64,000 nt of DNA. Source: Gordonia sediminis. GTDB lineage: Bacteria; Actinomycetota; Actinomycetes; Mycobacteriales; Mycobacteriaceae. How positions within the stretch are numbered: position 1 is the first letter of the stretch; each line of letters starts with the position of its first letter. Under the pieces are notes generated by a model. It was not told the origin of the DNA and did no database searches. It worked only from the letters and a program-made list of their open reading frames with translations. Positions 44,063 through 53,465 of the stretch are shown one piece after another. The stretch is taken from NCBI GenBank assembly GCA_004193205.1, contig RZUM01000003.1, positions 558,001 through 622,000 of the forward strand, given 5' to 3'. The position numbers and the translations under genes were made by a program.

Positions 44063-44815
44063 ATGACACGCGCCCTCATTGCCGTCACCGGCGTCGATTA
44101 CTGGACGCTTGCCGACAGAAGCCGGCACCCCAGTGGCTATTGGCCCGAGGAACTGAGCACGCCGCACCAGATTTTCGCCGACGCGGGAATCACCATCACG
44201 GTTGCGACCCCCGGTGGCGCCGTGCCCACTGCCGACCCCGCGGGCTTCAACCCCGAATACCACGGCGGTAGGCCAGAGCAAGCGCAGCGCGTCAAGGATC
44301 ACCTGGCGTCCATCGCCGAATTGCGCTCGCCTGAGATCCTCGAGGACGTCGATGTCGCCGACTTCGACTTCGTGTTCGTCCCCGGTGGTTGGGGGCCGAT
44401 GGAGGACCTCGCCGTCTCCGACTCGTTCGGCAGTCTGCTGCGCCAGTTCGCCGACGCAGACAAACCCGTCGCCGCGGTGTGCCACGGACCGGCCGCGCTG
44501 CTCCCCGCACACGACGACGAGGGCGAATGGCTGTTCAAGGGCCGTCGGGTCACCGGTTTCAGCAACGCGGAGGAGTATGCTGTCGGGTTCGCTCCCAAGG
44601 CGAGGTGGCTGGTCGAGGACCGCCTCCGGGCTGCGGGTGGCTTGTACAGCTCGGCGCCGGGCGAGTGGGCCGAGTTCGTCGTCGTCGACGGCAACCTCTA
44701 CACCGGACAGAACCCCGCGTCTGCCGCAGCACTCGCCGAACGCTTGGTCCGCGACACGGCGCAGAACACCTCCATCGTTCGGACCCTCACGCCCAGCACG
44801 GCCTCGAGGTTCTAG
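44063..44815 (+). CDS. DJ-1/PfpI-superfamily protein without insertion
   Basis: 250 residues. Conserved SGYWPEE (Glu29/Glu30), FVFVPGGWGPMEDL and nucleophile elbow VCHGPA (Cys140, His141) give the full Glu/Cys/His set of Hsp31-like members. It lacks the 115-residue insertion of its two cluster neighbours. Ribosome site AAGGAG. A 176-base gap precedes it and a 201-base gap follows, so it may have its own promoter. Possible glyoxalase III, hydratase or amidase activity. Confidence 0.85.
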   Translation: MTRALIAVTGVDYWTLADRSRHPSGYWPEELSTPHQIFADAGITITVATPGGAVPTADPAGFNPEYHGGRPEQAQRVKDHLASIAELRSPEILEDVDVADFDFVFVPGGWGPMEDLAVSDSFGSLLRQFADADKPVAAVCHGPAALLPAHDDEGEWLFKGRRVTGFSNAEEYAVGFAPKARWLVEDRLRAAGGLYSSAPGEWAEFVVVDGNLYTGQNPASAAALAERLVRDTAQNTSIVRTLTPSTASRF

Positions 44816-44935
44816 ACGAGCTACGTCGGGACGCGAATGGCCACCCACACCTGATCAACTCGGTACCTCGACACGCGGTCACCACCGGTCTGCGGTCGAC
44901 TTCGAATTGGCGATGATCGCCTAACGCTTTCCCGA

Positions 44936-44955
44936 CAGCAGGAGGTGCGATGTAA
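44936..44955 (+). promoter_or_regulatory. Shared upstream element of the long DJ-1 genes, copy 2
   Basis: CAGCAGGAGGTGCGATGTAA matches copy 1 at 34826-34846 apart from the bases after CAGCAGGA. It lies 61 bases before the ATG of DJ-1 paralogue 2. See copy 1 for alternatives. Confidence 0.45.
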
Positions 44956-45016
44956 TTTCGGCTACGGGCGTGCACGCCTGTGCCCGGTTCGGCCGTCTGT
45001 CATGGGAGGTTGCGTC

Positions 45017-46036
45017 ATGCCTCGCATTGCTTTCGTCGTTTCCGGTGCGCGGGAGATCGACCTCCGCGACAGCAGAAACCATCCGACCGGCTACTGGGCC
45101 GAGCAAGCTGTGACGTCCTACGAGCTCTTCGCCGCGGCGGGTGCAGAGGTCGTGGTCATCACGCCGGACGGCAGCGTACCGGTGATTGACCCATACAGCC
45201 TCGAACCGTTTTTTCACTACCCGCACGAGGATCGCAGCTACTTCGCCTCGGTGTATCGCACGTTCCACCGCGACCCCGAGGACATTCGCATCACTCTCCG
45301 GCAATCGACACAACTCGAGTTGAGCGCATCACGTCGCATCGCGCGCCGTCTTGAGGTCGCCGGGAAGAGCGCCGACGAAGCCCACGACCTCGTCAGCCGA
45401 GCCGCCAAGATTGCGTGGCGGCAGAACCGCCAACTGGTCGAGGTGATGCTCACCGAAGGCCTCGACGGTGGGCTCGACGAAACAGCCCTTCGCGCCGCGG
45501 TCGCAGAACTGAACACTGTGGCCTCCGCATTGTCAGCGGACCGGGAAGCGTTGCTGAACGAAATCGATGGTTTCCGGTATCCGGTGGCGCTCAGCGGACT
45601 TACCGACGATGAGCTCGACGAGTTCGATGCGCTGTTCGCGCCGGGCGGCCACGCCGCGATGGTGGACCTGCCCGACAACGCGGATGTCGCTCGCCTGCTT
45701 TACAACTTGCACGATAGGCGCGCGACGATAGCGACCCTCTGTCATGGGCCGGCGCTGCTGTTGTCGGCGCCCGAGCGGATCGATGGCCAGTGGCTGTTCG
45801 AGGGCTTCCGGATGACGTGTTGTACGAACGAGGAGGAGGATCAAACCGCATTCGGAAACCTCGGCATGCCGTGGTATCTGGCATCGGCACTACAGAATGC
45901 CGGTGGAATCCTCGACGACGCTCCCTATCCTTGGGCGTCACACGTCGTGGTGGACCGGAACCTGATCACGGGGCAGAACCCCTACTCGACACAGGCAACG
46001 GCCCAAGCCGTGCTCAAGGCGCTTGGCTTGCGGTGA
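45017..46036 (+). CDS. DJ-1/PfpI-superfamily protein with large helical insertion (paralogue 2)
   Basis: 339 residues, colinear with paralogue 1 from start (RIAFVVSGAREIDLRDS) to end (NLITGQNPYST followed by ATAQAVLKALGLR). It has the same inserted helical block (DLVSRAAKIAWRQNRQLVEV) and the same catalytic set (TGYWAE, LCHGPA with Cys242). The ATG at 45017 follows GGGAGG; upstream in-frame codons do not match paralogue 1. It closes the cluster. The equal length of both copies argues that the insertion is functional. Confidence 0.85.
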   Translation: MPRIAFVVSGAREIDLRDSRNHPTGYWAEQAVTSYELFAAAGAEVVVITPDGSVPVIDPYSLEPFFHYPHEDRSYFASVYRTFHRDPEDIRITLRQSTQLELSASRRIARRLEVAGKSADEAHDLVSRAAKIAWRQNRQLVEVMLTEGLDGGLDETALRAAVAELNTVASALSADREALLNEIDGFRYPVALSGLTDDELDEFDALFAPGGHAAMVDLPDNADVARLLYNLHDRRATIATLCHGPALLLSAPERIDGQWLFEGFRMTCCTNEEEDQTAFGNLGMPWYLASALQNAGGILDDAPYPWASHVVVDRNLITGQNPYSTQATAQAVLKALGLR

Positions 46037-46052
46037 AGAGGAGACCAGAAAT

Positions 46053-46095
46053 CGTCGATCTCATTGGGGTCGTAGGATCTCCGCTCGTCCCCGGG
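46053..46095 (-). pseudogene. Fragment of a PD-(D/E)XK endonuclease-like gene
   Basis: On the minus strand this stretch reads DERRSYDPNEIDDF, matching RERRTYDPDEIDDF of the intact endonuclease-like gene (around 47107-47148). No frame continues on either side. It lies between the DJ-1 gene and the toxin-antitoxin pair. Confidence 0.55.
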
Positions 46096-46185
46096 CGGAT
46101 TCACCGCTGAACAATCGTCACCAGCAGTCGATATCAAATAGAAGCAGATGCTATCATCGCTCCCATTAGAGATGGGGTGATCGCA

Positions 46186-46440
46186 ATGAAGAACGTGACG
46201 GTCCGGAATCTGAGCGACGAAGTGCACCGCGCGCTCCGCATCCGTGCCGCGGAGCACGGCCGCAGCACCGAGGCCGAGATACGGGCGATCCTCACCAATG
46301 CCGTGCAACCCCCCGGTCGGATCAAGCTCGGTACGCAGTTGGCCCAGATCTGGTCTGCAGACCCCTTGACCGACGACGAGCACGACGAGCTCGACAACCG
46401 CGACCGCACGCCCCACCAACCCATGGAGTTCGGCGAGTGA
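46186..46440 (+). CDS. FitA-like ribbon-helix-helix antitoxin
   Basis: 84 residues beginning MKNVTVRNLSDEVHRALRIR and continuing EHGRSTEAEIRAILTNAV, the FitA/VapB-type ribbon-helix-helix DNA-binding domain; the C-terminal part (PLTDDEHDELDNRD) would wrap the toxin. The ATG at 46186 fits the family start better than the GTG at 46177. The TA pair should be autorepressed; the AT-richer stretch at 46124-46165 just upstream is the likely promoter/operator. Confidence 0.85.
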   Translation: MKNVTVRNLSDEVHRALRIRAAEHGRSTEAEIRAILTNAVQPPGRIKLGTQLAQIWSADPLTDDEHDELDNRDRTPHQPMEFGE

Positions 46441-46853
46441 TCATTCTGGACACGAACGTGATCAGCGAACCCATGCGCAGCCGGCCGGACCAGCGCGTTC
46501 TCGGATGGCTTGACATGCAGAATCTCGAGACCCTGTACCTGACGACGGTTACCGTCGGTGAACTGCGATACGGCCTGTCCGCCCTCCCCACCGGCCGCCG
46601 CCGGGACGGACTCACCGAACGACTCGAGAAGCACACGTTGCCACTCTTCGCCGGCCGCATCCTGCCCTACGACCTCGACGCCACGGCGCACTACGCCCAA
46701 CTGATGTCGGTCGCCCGCTCCGCCGGACCCACGATGACCACCGCCGACGGAATGATCGCCGCGAGCGCAGCCGCCGCAGGGTTCACTGTCGCCACCCGCG
46801 ACACCGCCCCGTTCCAGACCGCCGGAATCCCCACCATCGACCCATGGCAATAG
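46437..46853 (+). CDS. FitB/VapC-like PIN-domain toxin
   Basis: 138 residues. PIN-domain acidic residues are visible in ILDTNVISE (Asp5), VGELRYG (Glu) and TTADGMIAASA (Asp), with a late VATRDTAPF (Asp). PIN toxins are Mg-dependent ribonucleases. The GTG start overlaps the antitoxin stop (GTGA), the usual coupled arrangement. Confidence 0.87.
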   Translation: MIILDTNVISEPMRSRPDQRVLGWLDMQNLETLYLTTVTVGELRYGLSALPTGRRRDGLTERLEKHTLPLFAGRILPYDLDATAHYAQLMSVARSAGPTMTTADGMIAASAAAAGFTVATRDTAPFQTAGIPTIDPWQ

Positions 46854-46994
46854 CCCGGTCCTCACAGGATGCTCACCCGTGGGCGCCCGTTCCATAGACC
46901 TGTTGCACCACAATGTATTTCGATGGAGATCGCACGTCAGTGGGGGTCCGTCGCGAATACGGCAACGTCCGCAACAGTTGAGGCCTCTGTGTTC

Positions 46995-47729
46995 TCACGG
47001 CAATTGCATCAGACGGTATCGGCCGTATGCGCTGAGATGGATCGCATGCAGACCACCGACAGTACTGACTGGGATCAGGTAGTAGGCAAGGTCACCGTCG
47101 ATGATGAAGAAGTCATCGATTTCGTCCGGGTCATACGTCCTGCGCTCACGATGGGCAGTTGAGAGGTAGACCTTCCACGTGCGTCCCGCGCGAGTTGTCG
47201 TCGTCTTCACCTGGACGCGTCTGATGCCATTACCGATGCGGACGAGCAGATCGTAACGGCTCGGCTCGAGTGGCCAGGAAACATCGTTGCCACACAGTGC
47301 AAACCATCCGGCCGCTAGCAACGAGCCGGCGCGATCGAGATAAGCGATTTCGGGGCCGATCCCGCCACCATGATGTGCCCCGGACCGGCCCGCTCCCAGA
47401 TGCGCAAAGTCAAGACCCAACCTCGACGCGTGGCCCTTTAAGGTCGCAATTTCGGACTCTCGACGTAGTCCGAGCTCCTCTGCCGCTGCAGTCCAGGTTT
47501 CGGCCGAGGCGATCACCGCCCGAAGCTCGTCGTCGCTCCATCGTCGCCGACCCCTGAAGTGGCCATAGTCGATCCCCAGACGATCGGCGTGCGAACGGAC
47601 TGACCTGATCGCCCCGGCGGACGTCGCAGGCTTCCCCAACTCTCGCAATACTCCCCGCCACGAGTTCGCAGCAGCGATTGCATCGATGAGTTGCTTGTCC
47701 GAGTACGTTCGCTCCCTGGTCATATCCAT
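46995..47729 (-). CDS. PD-(D/E)XK endonuclease-like protein with two N-terminal helical repeats
   Basis: 244 residues. The C-terminal half resembles the group-I-intron-associated PD-(D/E)XK endonuclease family (PF11645): SRYDLLVRI with the catalytic aspartate, then RRVQVKTTTT with Q-x-K in place of E-x-K, then RTYDPDEIDDFFIIDGDLAY. Residues 8-60 and 67-115 are two related helical repeats (YSDKQLIDAI and WSDDELRAVI, each ending in a DRLGID- or SRLGLD-like turn), probably DNA-binding. No intron is evident beside it. A fragment of a relative lies at 46053-46095. Confidence 0.72.
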   Translation of the reverse strand: MDMTRERTYSDKQLIDAIAAANSWRGVLRELGKPATSAGAIRSVRSHADRLGIDYGHFRGRRRWSDDELRAVIASAETWTAAAEELGLRRESEIATLKGHASRLGLDFAHLGAGRSGAHHGGGIGPEIAYLDRAGSLLAAGWFALCGNDVSWPLEPSRYDLLVRIGNGIRRVQVKTTTTRAGRTWKVYLSTAHRERRTYDPDEIDDFFIIDGDLAYYLIPVSTVGGLHAIHLSAYGRYRLMQLP

Positions 47730-47820
47730 ACCGTATGGGGACTATCGGACATGCATCGCTACCACCCGTTGGACGGCTTGACCGGGAACGTAAGCCGCCG
47801 CACTGATAAGCGCAAGTCGG

Positions 47821-47894
47821 TCGGGCTGACAGGATTTGAACCTGCGACCACCTGACCCCCAGTCAGGTGCGCTACCAAACTGCGCCACAGCCCG
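47821..47894 (-). tRNA. tRNA-Pro (anticodon GGG)
   Basis: The reverse complement folds as a complete cloverleaf of 74 bases: acceptor CGGGCTG pairs with CAGCCCG, the anticodon stem CCTGA/TCAGG encloses the loop CTGGGGG (anticodon GGG), and the T loop is GTTCAAATC. CCA is not encoded. The tRNA reads CCC and, by wobble, CCU codons. Confidence 0.95.
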
Positions 47895-48194
47895 TTGCGC
47901 CGTTTCCGGCGCTCGATGAGGTTACCGCAGACGTGCCCGGGGATGCGAATCGCCTGCCAGAGAAGCCCGCAGGCGGCCCCAGAGCCGCACTGGGTCTGGG
48001 TGCACGAGGGCAGAAACCCCTGGCGTGCGATACCGAACTGCTCGTTCCGACACTCCAGGATCGTACGAGGATCGTGCGGCTACCTGCTGTAGATTCCTCG
48101 GATGAAGTCGGTGATCACCCACCCGCCGTGCCGACCTCAAGCGCTCGACGAGCACCACGTGGCCGCCGTCAGTGCCCACGATCGCCCTGGCATG
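47895..48194. other. 300-base interval without a recognisable gene
   Basis: Between the tRNA 5' end and the frameshifted gene. Open frames here are arginine-rich shadows and one includes the tRNA itself. It should contain the tRNA promoter. No repeat or hairpin of note was seen. Confidence 0.5.
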
Positions 48195-48904
48195 TCAGCC
48201 AGCGCGCATCAATCGCTCGATGGGAACAACAAATCCGAATCCCACATCGAAGGGCGAAATGCCCCAGTCGCGTAGCGCAGCAATAGTCAACTCGGCCGCC
48301 TCCTCAGCGCGAACGGCGAGAGGGTTGCCATCAGCGTTACCCGGTTGCCCTCAGCCTCCGATACGCCCCACTGACTCGCGTCCGGCACCGGCGACGCCGA
48401 GATGACCGAACTCGTCCATGCATTCATCGTCGACGTTCCGAGCAGGACGGCGGGACCGTCCGGGCGAGGATGCGGCCCGGGACCCACCACCAGCACTTCG
48501 CCACGTGCTTGCGCTCCCTCCGCGGCCTGGATGATCAGGTCCTCGACATCGTCCCAGTGCGTGTCATGACCGCCGTCGTCTTGCGTCGTTTCCGCCACCT
48601 TGATCCACAAGCATGAACCGAGAGTCGATCCGTGGTGCGAGATGCGAAGCGTCTTGCAGACGGCTAGCACCGAGCTGACCCGATCGAAACTGGCGGTCTC
48701 GCAATAGAGTCCGTCGTCGTACCGCATCGTCGAGATCGCGCCCGAACCCAACAGATCTTTGTAGTCGTCGAACACCGCGTATTCCGGCACCTTCCACAAC
48801 GACGGGGTCTCGTCATGCCATATCCGGAGATGCCCGGCCATCGCGACGCCGAGAGCGACAGGCACGGATCGAGCCGGGTCGTAACCTAACGGTGGAACGG
48901 TCAC
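48195..48904 (-). pseudogene. Hypothetical protein gene with probable frameshift
   Basis: A GTG at 48904 with a strong GGAGG site begins an ordinary-looking protein (VTVPPLGYDPARSVPVALGV and onward, with a beta-rich middle EDLIIQAAEGAQARGEVLVV). Near 48300-48357 the frame seems to shift: the annotated frame ends RRRPS at 48287, while the neighbouring frame supplies NPLAVRAEEAAELTIAALRD and WGISPFDVGFGFVVPIERL to a stop at 48195. The family is not recognised. A sequencing error is as likely as a true mutation. Confidence 0.55.
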
Positions 48905-49151
48905 AGGTCCTCCAATCGGTTTGGACGACTTGATCATGCACCAAATCCGGCAAGTGACGATCGGTCTACCACAGGCCGAGAGCACTCGCCGGCGCGAGTG
49001 AATCCAGGTCGGCTAGCCGAGGTCGCGGTTGGTTCGGATTTCCCGGCCGCTTGATGAGCCTGCACTGCGTCCCGCGGAACGCAGTGCAGGCGGGGACACG
49101 CACCACCTCGGCGGATCCGGGAGATGCGGGACCCCAGGTGGATTCTCTCGG

Positions 49152-49415
49152 TCAGGAGACTGCCGACCGGCCCTTGTACCACATCCAGCCACCGGTCACG
49201 AGGATGGCACCGACAATCGACCCGATGATCCCGCTCGGCCGGAAGTCCAGCCCGTCACCAGAAAGCAAGCTGATCAGGAGTCCACCGACAAACGAGCCGA
49301 TCAGGCCGGCCGCGAGCGCGAGACCCCAATCGAGTCCCTTGACGCCCTTTCCGAGGATCAGTTGCGCACCCGCGCCGATCAGCATTCCGAACAGGATGAT
49401 TCCGATGATGAGCAC
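49152..49415 (-). CDS. GlsB/YeaQ/YmgE-family membrane protein
   Basis: 87 residues with three hydrophobic segments rich in Gly (LIIGIILFGMLIGAGAQLIL, LALAAGLIGSFVGGLLISLL, and GIIGSIVGAILVTGGWMW), the layout of the transglycosylase-associated stress-response membrane proteins. The function is unclear; homologues are induced by acid or general stress. It is transcribed alone. Confidence 0.85.
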   Translation of the reverse strand: MLIIGIILFGMLIGAGAQLILGKGVKGLDWGLALAAGLIGSFVGGLLISLLSGDGLDFRPSGIIGSIVGAILVTGGWMWYKGRSAVS

Positions 49416-49512
49416 GAGTCGAAGTATCGCATGCGCTACGACGACTTAGTCGCCCTGGACACGCGTGGAATCCGATGCGGCCTCCGACAACCGTGCCGTG
49501 GCATGCCCCGCC

Positions 49513-49547
49513 GCGCACGCTCGACGCCGAGGTGCGCACGCTCGACG
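49513..49547. repeat. Short direct repeat, 21-base period
   Basis: GCGCACGCTCGACG occurs at 49513-49526 and 49534-49547, in the gap downstream of der. No function is known; it may be slippage-derived. Confidence 0.5.
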
Positions 49548-49580
49548 GGGGTCGGGCGCGTGCGATCCGGCGAACCCGGC

Positions 49581-51032
49581 TCAGCGTCGTCGGCGCTGCT
49601 CCCGCTTGTCCCGCACGCGGACGTTGATCCGTACCGGCGATCCGTCGAAGTTGAACTCCTCACGCAGCCGCCGTTCCAGGAACCTGCGATAGCCCGCCTC
49701 GAGGAAGCCGGTGGTGAACAGCACGAAGGTCGGCGGTCGCGTGGCCGCCTGGGTGGCGAACATGACCCGCGGCTGACGTCCACCACGCAGCGGTGGCGGC
49801 GTGGCCGCGATGACCTCCTTGAGCCAGGTGTTGAGCCGTCCGGTCGGGATGCGCTTGTCCCAGGATTCGAGCGCGCCTTCGATCGCCGGCACCAGCTTCT
49901 GCACCGACCGTCCGGTGGACGCGGAGATGTTGACGCGCCGCGCCCAGGGCACCCGGGCCAGTTCGCGGTCGATCTCCTTGTCGAGCTGGTAGCGACGGTC
50001 CTCGTCGACGAGATCCCACTTGTTGAACGCGATCACCAGCGCGCGGCCGCTGTCGATCACCATCGACAGCACGCGCAGATCCTGTTCGGTGATCGGTTCG
50101 GACGCGTCGATCAGCAGGATCGCCACCTCGGCCGTGTCGAGCGCGGCGCGGGTACGCAACGACGCGTAGTACTCGTGCCCGCTCGCGGTACGCACCTTGC
50201 GCCGCAATCCTGCGGTGTCGACGAACAGCCAGGTCTTGCCGTCGATCTCGACAAGCTCGTCGACGGGGTCGACGGTGGTACCGGCCACGTTGTCGACCAC
50301 CGACCGCGTCGAGCCGGCCAGCTTGTTGAGCAACGAACTCTTGCCGACGTTCGGCTTGCCCACCAGGGCGACACGACGTGGACCGCCGAAACTCGGTGCC
50401 TCGCGCGGGGTTTCGGGCAGCACGTCCAGGATGACGTCGAGCAGGTCACCGGCGCCGCGGCCGTGCGCCGCGGACACCGGATACGGTTCACCGAGACCGA
50501 GGGACCACAGCGCGGCTGCTTCTGCCTCAGCGCGTTCGCTGTCGATCTTGTTGGCGGCCAGGATGACCGGGGTCTTGGACCGCCGCAGCACACGGGCGAC
50601 GGCCTCGTCGGTCGCGGTGGCGCCCACGGTGGCGTCGACCACCAGCACGATCGCATCGGCGGTGCGCATGGCCAGTTCGGCCTGCGCCGCCACCGCCTGC
50701 TGCAGGCCCTTGGCGTCGGGTTCCCAGCCACCGGTGTCGACCACGGTGAACGCGCGCCCCGACCAACTCGCGTTGTAGGACACCCGGTCGCGGGTGACGC
50801 CGGGAATGTCCTCGACGACGGCCTCGCGGCGGCCGAGAATCCGGTTCACCAGCGTCGACTTACCGACGTTGGGCCGACCGACGATGGCCAGCACCGGCAT
50901 CGGGGCGGCGCCGACCGGCGTGCCGTCGTCGGCGAAATCGATCATCTCCCAGTCGGTCTCGTCCGACCAGGTGCCGTCGCCGGGCAGGGCGAGGTCGTCG
51001 CCGACCGCACTCACGGAATCGTGTTCGCTCAC
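49581..51032 (-). CDS. der: Ribosome-assembly GTPase Der (EngA)
   Basis: 483 residues with two tandem G domains: [10 protein letters not shown] in the first and [11 protein letters not shown] in the second, each followed by DTGG/DTAG- and NKxD-type motifs (NKID, NKWD), and a C-terminal KH-like domain. Der binds and matures the 50S subunit. The basic C-terminus ends RRRR. The ATG overlaps the cmk stop (ATGA), and it is the last gene of the scpA-der operon. Confidence 0.96.
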   Translation of the reverse strand: MSEHDSVSAVGDDLALPGDGTWSDETDWEMIDFADDGTPVGAAPMPVLAIVGRPNVGKSTLVNRILGRREAVVEDIPGVTRDRVSYNASWSGRAFTVVDTGGWEPDAKGLQQAVAAQAELAMRTADAIVLVVDATVGATATDEAVARVLRRSKTPVILAANKIDSERAEAEAAALWSLGLGEPYPVSAAHGRGAGDLLDVILDVLPETPREAPSFGGPRRVALVGKPNVGKSSLLNKLAGSTRSVVDNVAGTTVDPVDELVEIDGKTWLFVDTAGLRRKVRTASGHEYYASLRTRAALDTAEVAILLIDASEPITEQDLRVLSMVIDSGRALVIAFNKWDLVDEDRRYQLDKEIDRELARVPWARRVNISASTGRSVQKLVPAIEGALESWDKRIPTGRLNTWLKEVIAATPPPLRGGRQPRVMFATQAATRPPTFVLFTTGFLEAGYRRFLERRLREEFNFDGSPVRINVRVRDKREQRRRR

Positions 51033-51712
51033 GACTGCACTCCGATCCGATCGCGGGCCAGCCCGTCGAGAGTGTCGAGCACCTGCTCGAGGCTCAGGTC
51101 GGAGGTGTCGACGACGACGGCGTCGTCGGCGGGCCGTAACGGCGACACCGCCCGCGTGGAATCGAGGTGATCGCGTCGGTTCACCCCGGCCAACACCTCG
51201 GCATGATCGCTGGGCCGTCCGGCCGCCAGGTTCTGGCGGTGGCGCCGCAGCGCACGGGCCTCCGGCGACGCGGTCAGGAACACCTTGAGGTCGGCGTCGG
51301 GGAACACCACGGTGCCGATGTCACGGCCCTCCACCACCACGAACGCACCGTCGGCCTCACGCCGTTGCACCGCAACAAGTTTGGTGCGGACCTGCGGTAC
51401 CGCCGACACCGCGGACACGGCGTTGGTGACGGTGTCGGTCCGGATCTCGCGCGACACGTCGGCCCCGTCGAGGTAGGCCGTCGCACCGTCGTCGGTGATG
51501 TCGAGGTGGATCTCGGCCGCCGCCACGACGTCCGCGATGGCGTTGCAGTCATCCAGCGGCACACCGGCATTCAAGACCGCCAGGGTCGCCGCACGGTACA
51601 TCGCCCCGGTGTCGAGGTAGCGCGCACCCACGCGTTGCGCGAGAAGTTTGGAGACGGTCGACTTGCCGGTTCCGGCCGGTCCGTCGATCGCGATCACACG
51701 GGAACCGCTCAC
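51029..51712 (-). CDS. cmk: Cytidylate kinase
   Basis: 227 residues. N-terminal P-loop [18 protein letters not shown] (the CMP-binding region) and [16 protein letters not shown] are characteristic. It phosphorylates CMP and dCMP. GTG start overlapping the pseudouridine synthase stop. Confidence 0.95.
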   Translation of the reverse strand: MSGSRVIAIDGPAGTGKSTVSKLLAQRVGARYLDTGAMYRAATLAVLNAGVPLDDCNAIADVVAAAEIHLDITDDGATAYLDGADVSREIRTDTVTNAVSAVSAVPQVRTKLVAVQRREADGAFVVVEGRDIGTVVFPDADLKVFLTASPEARALRRHRQNLAAGRPSDHAEVLAGVNRRDHLDSTRAVSPLRPADDAVVVDTSDLSLEQVLDTLDGLARDRIGVQS

Positions 51713-52731
51713 AACCCCACCGCCTTGTACAGCGCGCCGATCTCGTTGTTGCCCAACACACGCAGGCTGCCCGGGCGCTGATCGCCGAGCGCGACGGCCC
51801 CGATGTGGGTGCGCACCAGATTGACGACCGGGAACCCGACCTCCTCCATCAGCCGGCGCACGATCCGGTTGCGTCCCTCGTGCAGGGTGATCCGCACCAG
51901 CGATTGGCCATCGTGAACCTCCACCGCGGTAAAGCTGTCCACAGCGACCGGACCGTCCTCGAGTTCCACCCCGTTGCGCAGTGTCCGGCCCAGCGACCTC
52001 GGCACCTCACCGCGCACGGTCGCCAAGTAGGTCTTGGGCACCTCGTAGGAGGGATGCATCAGCCGGTGCGCGAGCTCACCGTCGTTGGTCAGCAATAGCA
52101 GACCCTCGGTGTCGGCGTCGAGGCGGCCGACGTGGAACAGCCGCTGCCCGGCCATCACGCGCTCCGCGACGATGTCGCCGACGCAGGGGCGGCCCTGATC
52201 GTCGGCCATCGTCGACTGCCAGCCGCGCGGCTTGTTGAGCGCGAGATACTGGCGGGTCTCGTCGATGACGACCCGCGCGCCGTCCACGCGGATGATCGCG
52301 GTGTCCGGGTCGATACGCAGACCCTGCTCGGTGACGATCTCGCCGTCCACCTCGACGCGTCCGGCGGCGATGAGTTCCTCGGCACCGCGCCGGGAGGCGA
52401 CCCCGGCCGACGCGAGCACCTTCTGCAGGCGTACGCCGTCGGCGACGTAGGTGGCACCGGACTCGGTGTGATCGGGTCCGGGGGTCTGGTGGCGGGCCGG
52501 TTTGGCGTTGTTGAGCCGCACCTTGCCCGACTTCACGTCGGGTTGCGCCGAGCCCTTGCGATGCGTCTTCTTCGCGGGCCGGCCATGGTGTGCGCTACCC
52601 GACGCACCCCGTCCGGCGGTCTTGCCGCCGGATTTCGATCCCTTGTGACCGGCCGTGTTCTTGTCGGTCTTGTGTGCTCGCGCGGGTTTGCGGCGCGGGC
52701 CCGGTGTGCCGTCTCGGCTAGCGGATGCCAT
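51709..52731 (-). CDS. rluB: Ribosomal large-subunit pseudouridine synthase (RsuA/RluB family)
   Basis: 340 residues. A long lysine-rich, low-complexity N-terminus (about 90 residues, typical of actinobacterial members) precedes the S4-like domain ([20 protein letters not shown]) and the catalytic [17 protein letters not shown] with the nucleophile aspartate. It likely modifies 23S rRNA. It is close to scpB (5-base gap) and overlaps cmk. Confidence 0.9.
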   Translation of the reverse strand: MASASRDGTPGPRRKPARAHKTDKNTAGHKGSKSGGKTAGRGASGSAHHGRPAKKTHRKGSAQPDVKSGKVRLNNAKPARHQTPGPDHTESGATYVADGVRLQKVLASAGVASRRGAEELIAAGRVEVDGEIVTEQGLRIDPDTAIIRVDGARVVIDETRQYLALNKPRGWQSTMADDQGRPCVGDIVAERVMAGQRLFHVGRLDADTEGLLLLTNDGELAHRLMHPSYEVPKTYLATVRGEVPRSLGRTLRNGVELEDGPVAVDSFTAVEVHDGQSLVRITLHEGRNRIVRRLMEEVGFPVVNLVRTHIGAVALGDQRPGSLRVLGNNEIGALYKAVGL

Positions 52732-52736
52732 CGTGT

Positions 52737-53465
52737 TCAGTCCTGCTCGTCGGTGTCCGGGCCGGTCGACGAGCCGTCGGCTCCCGACCCGGGTGAATCG
52801 TTACCTGTCGAGTCTGACCGGTGAGCGTCGAGTTTGGCGAATCGCGGATCCGAGGAGATCTCCTCGTCGAGGTCGTCGATGACGTCCACGTCCGGCAGCA
52901 GCGGCGCCAGATCCGGCAGGTCCGACAGCGAGGCGAGACCCAGCCGCTCGAGAAACAGCTCGGTGGTGGCGTAGGTCGTCGCGGTGGTCTGCGGATCGGT
53001 GCCGACCTCGTTGATCAGGCCGCGCGCCACCAGCGTGCGGATCACACCGTCGACGTTGACCCCGCGGATGGCGCTGACGCGGGCGCGGGTGACCGGCTGC
53101 CGGTAGGCGATGACCGCGAGGGTCTCCAGCGCGGCCCTCGTCAGCTTCGACCGGGCACCGTCGAGCAGTAGCCGCTCCACGTACGGCGCGAACTCGGCGC
53201 GCGTGTAGTACCGCCAGCCGTCGCCGGCAAACCGCAGGTCGATCCCGCTGTTGGCAGCGGTCAGCTCGTCCGCCATACGGGTCAGCATCGCCTGGACCCG
53301 GCAACGGTCCTCCTCGACCGCCGACGCGAGCTCGTCGGTGGTCACCGGCGAGTCGACCACCAGCAGGACCGCCTCGAGCGCCGACCGCAGCGTGCCGTCG
53401 TCGAGATGCTCGGTCTCGGCGACGTCGAGGGTGGTCTGTTCGGGCGTATCGGGTACGTCGGTCAT
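52737..53465 (-). CDS. scpB: Chromosome segregation/condensation protein ScpB
   Basis: 242 residues with two winged-helix modules (LRSALEAVLLVVDSPVTTDE and TRAALETLAVIAYRQPVTRA, then VRGVNVDGVIRTLVARGLI-like text). ScpB dimers bridge ScpA in the SMC complex. The C-terminal tail is acidic and Ser/Gly-rich. The ATG overlaps the scpA stop. Confidence 0.95.
   Translation of the reverse strand: MTDVPDTPEQTTLDVAETEHLDDGTLRSALEAVLLVVDSPVTTDELASAVEEDRCRVQAMLTRMADELTAANSGIDLRFAGDGWRYYTRAEFAPYVERLLLDGARSKLTRAALETLAVIAYRQPVTRARVSAIRGVNVDGVIRTLVARGLINEVGTDPQTTATTYATTELFLERLGLASLSDLPDLAPLLPDVDVIDDLDEEISSDPRFAKLDAHRSDSTGNDSPGSGADGSSTGPDTDEQD

Noticed and set aside
47867-48286. Plus-strand open frame over the tRNA and following gap
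   Set aside because: It runs through the tRNA gene, has no ribosome site and has shadow-like composition.
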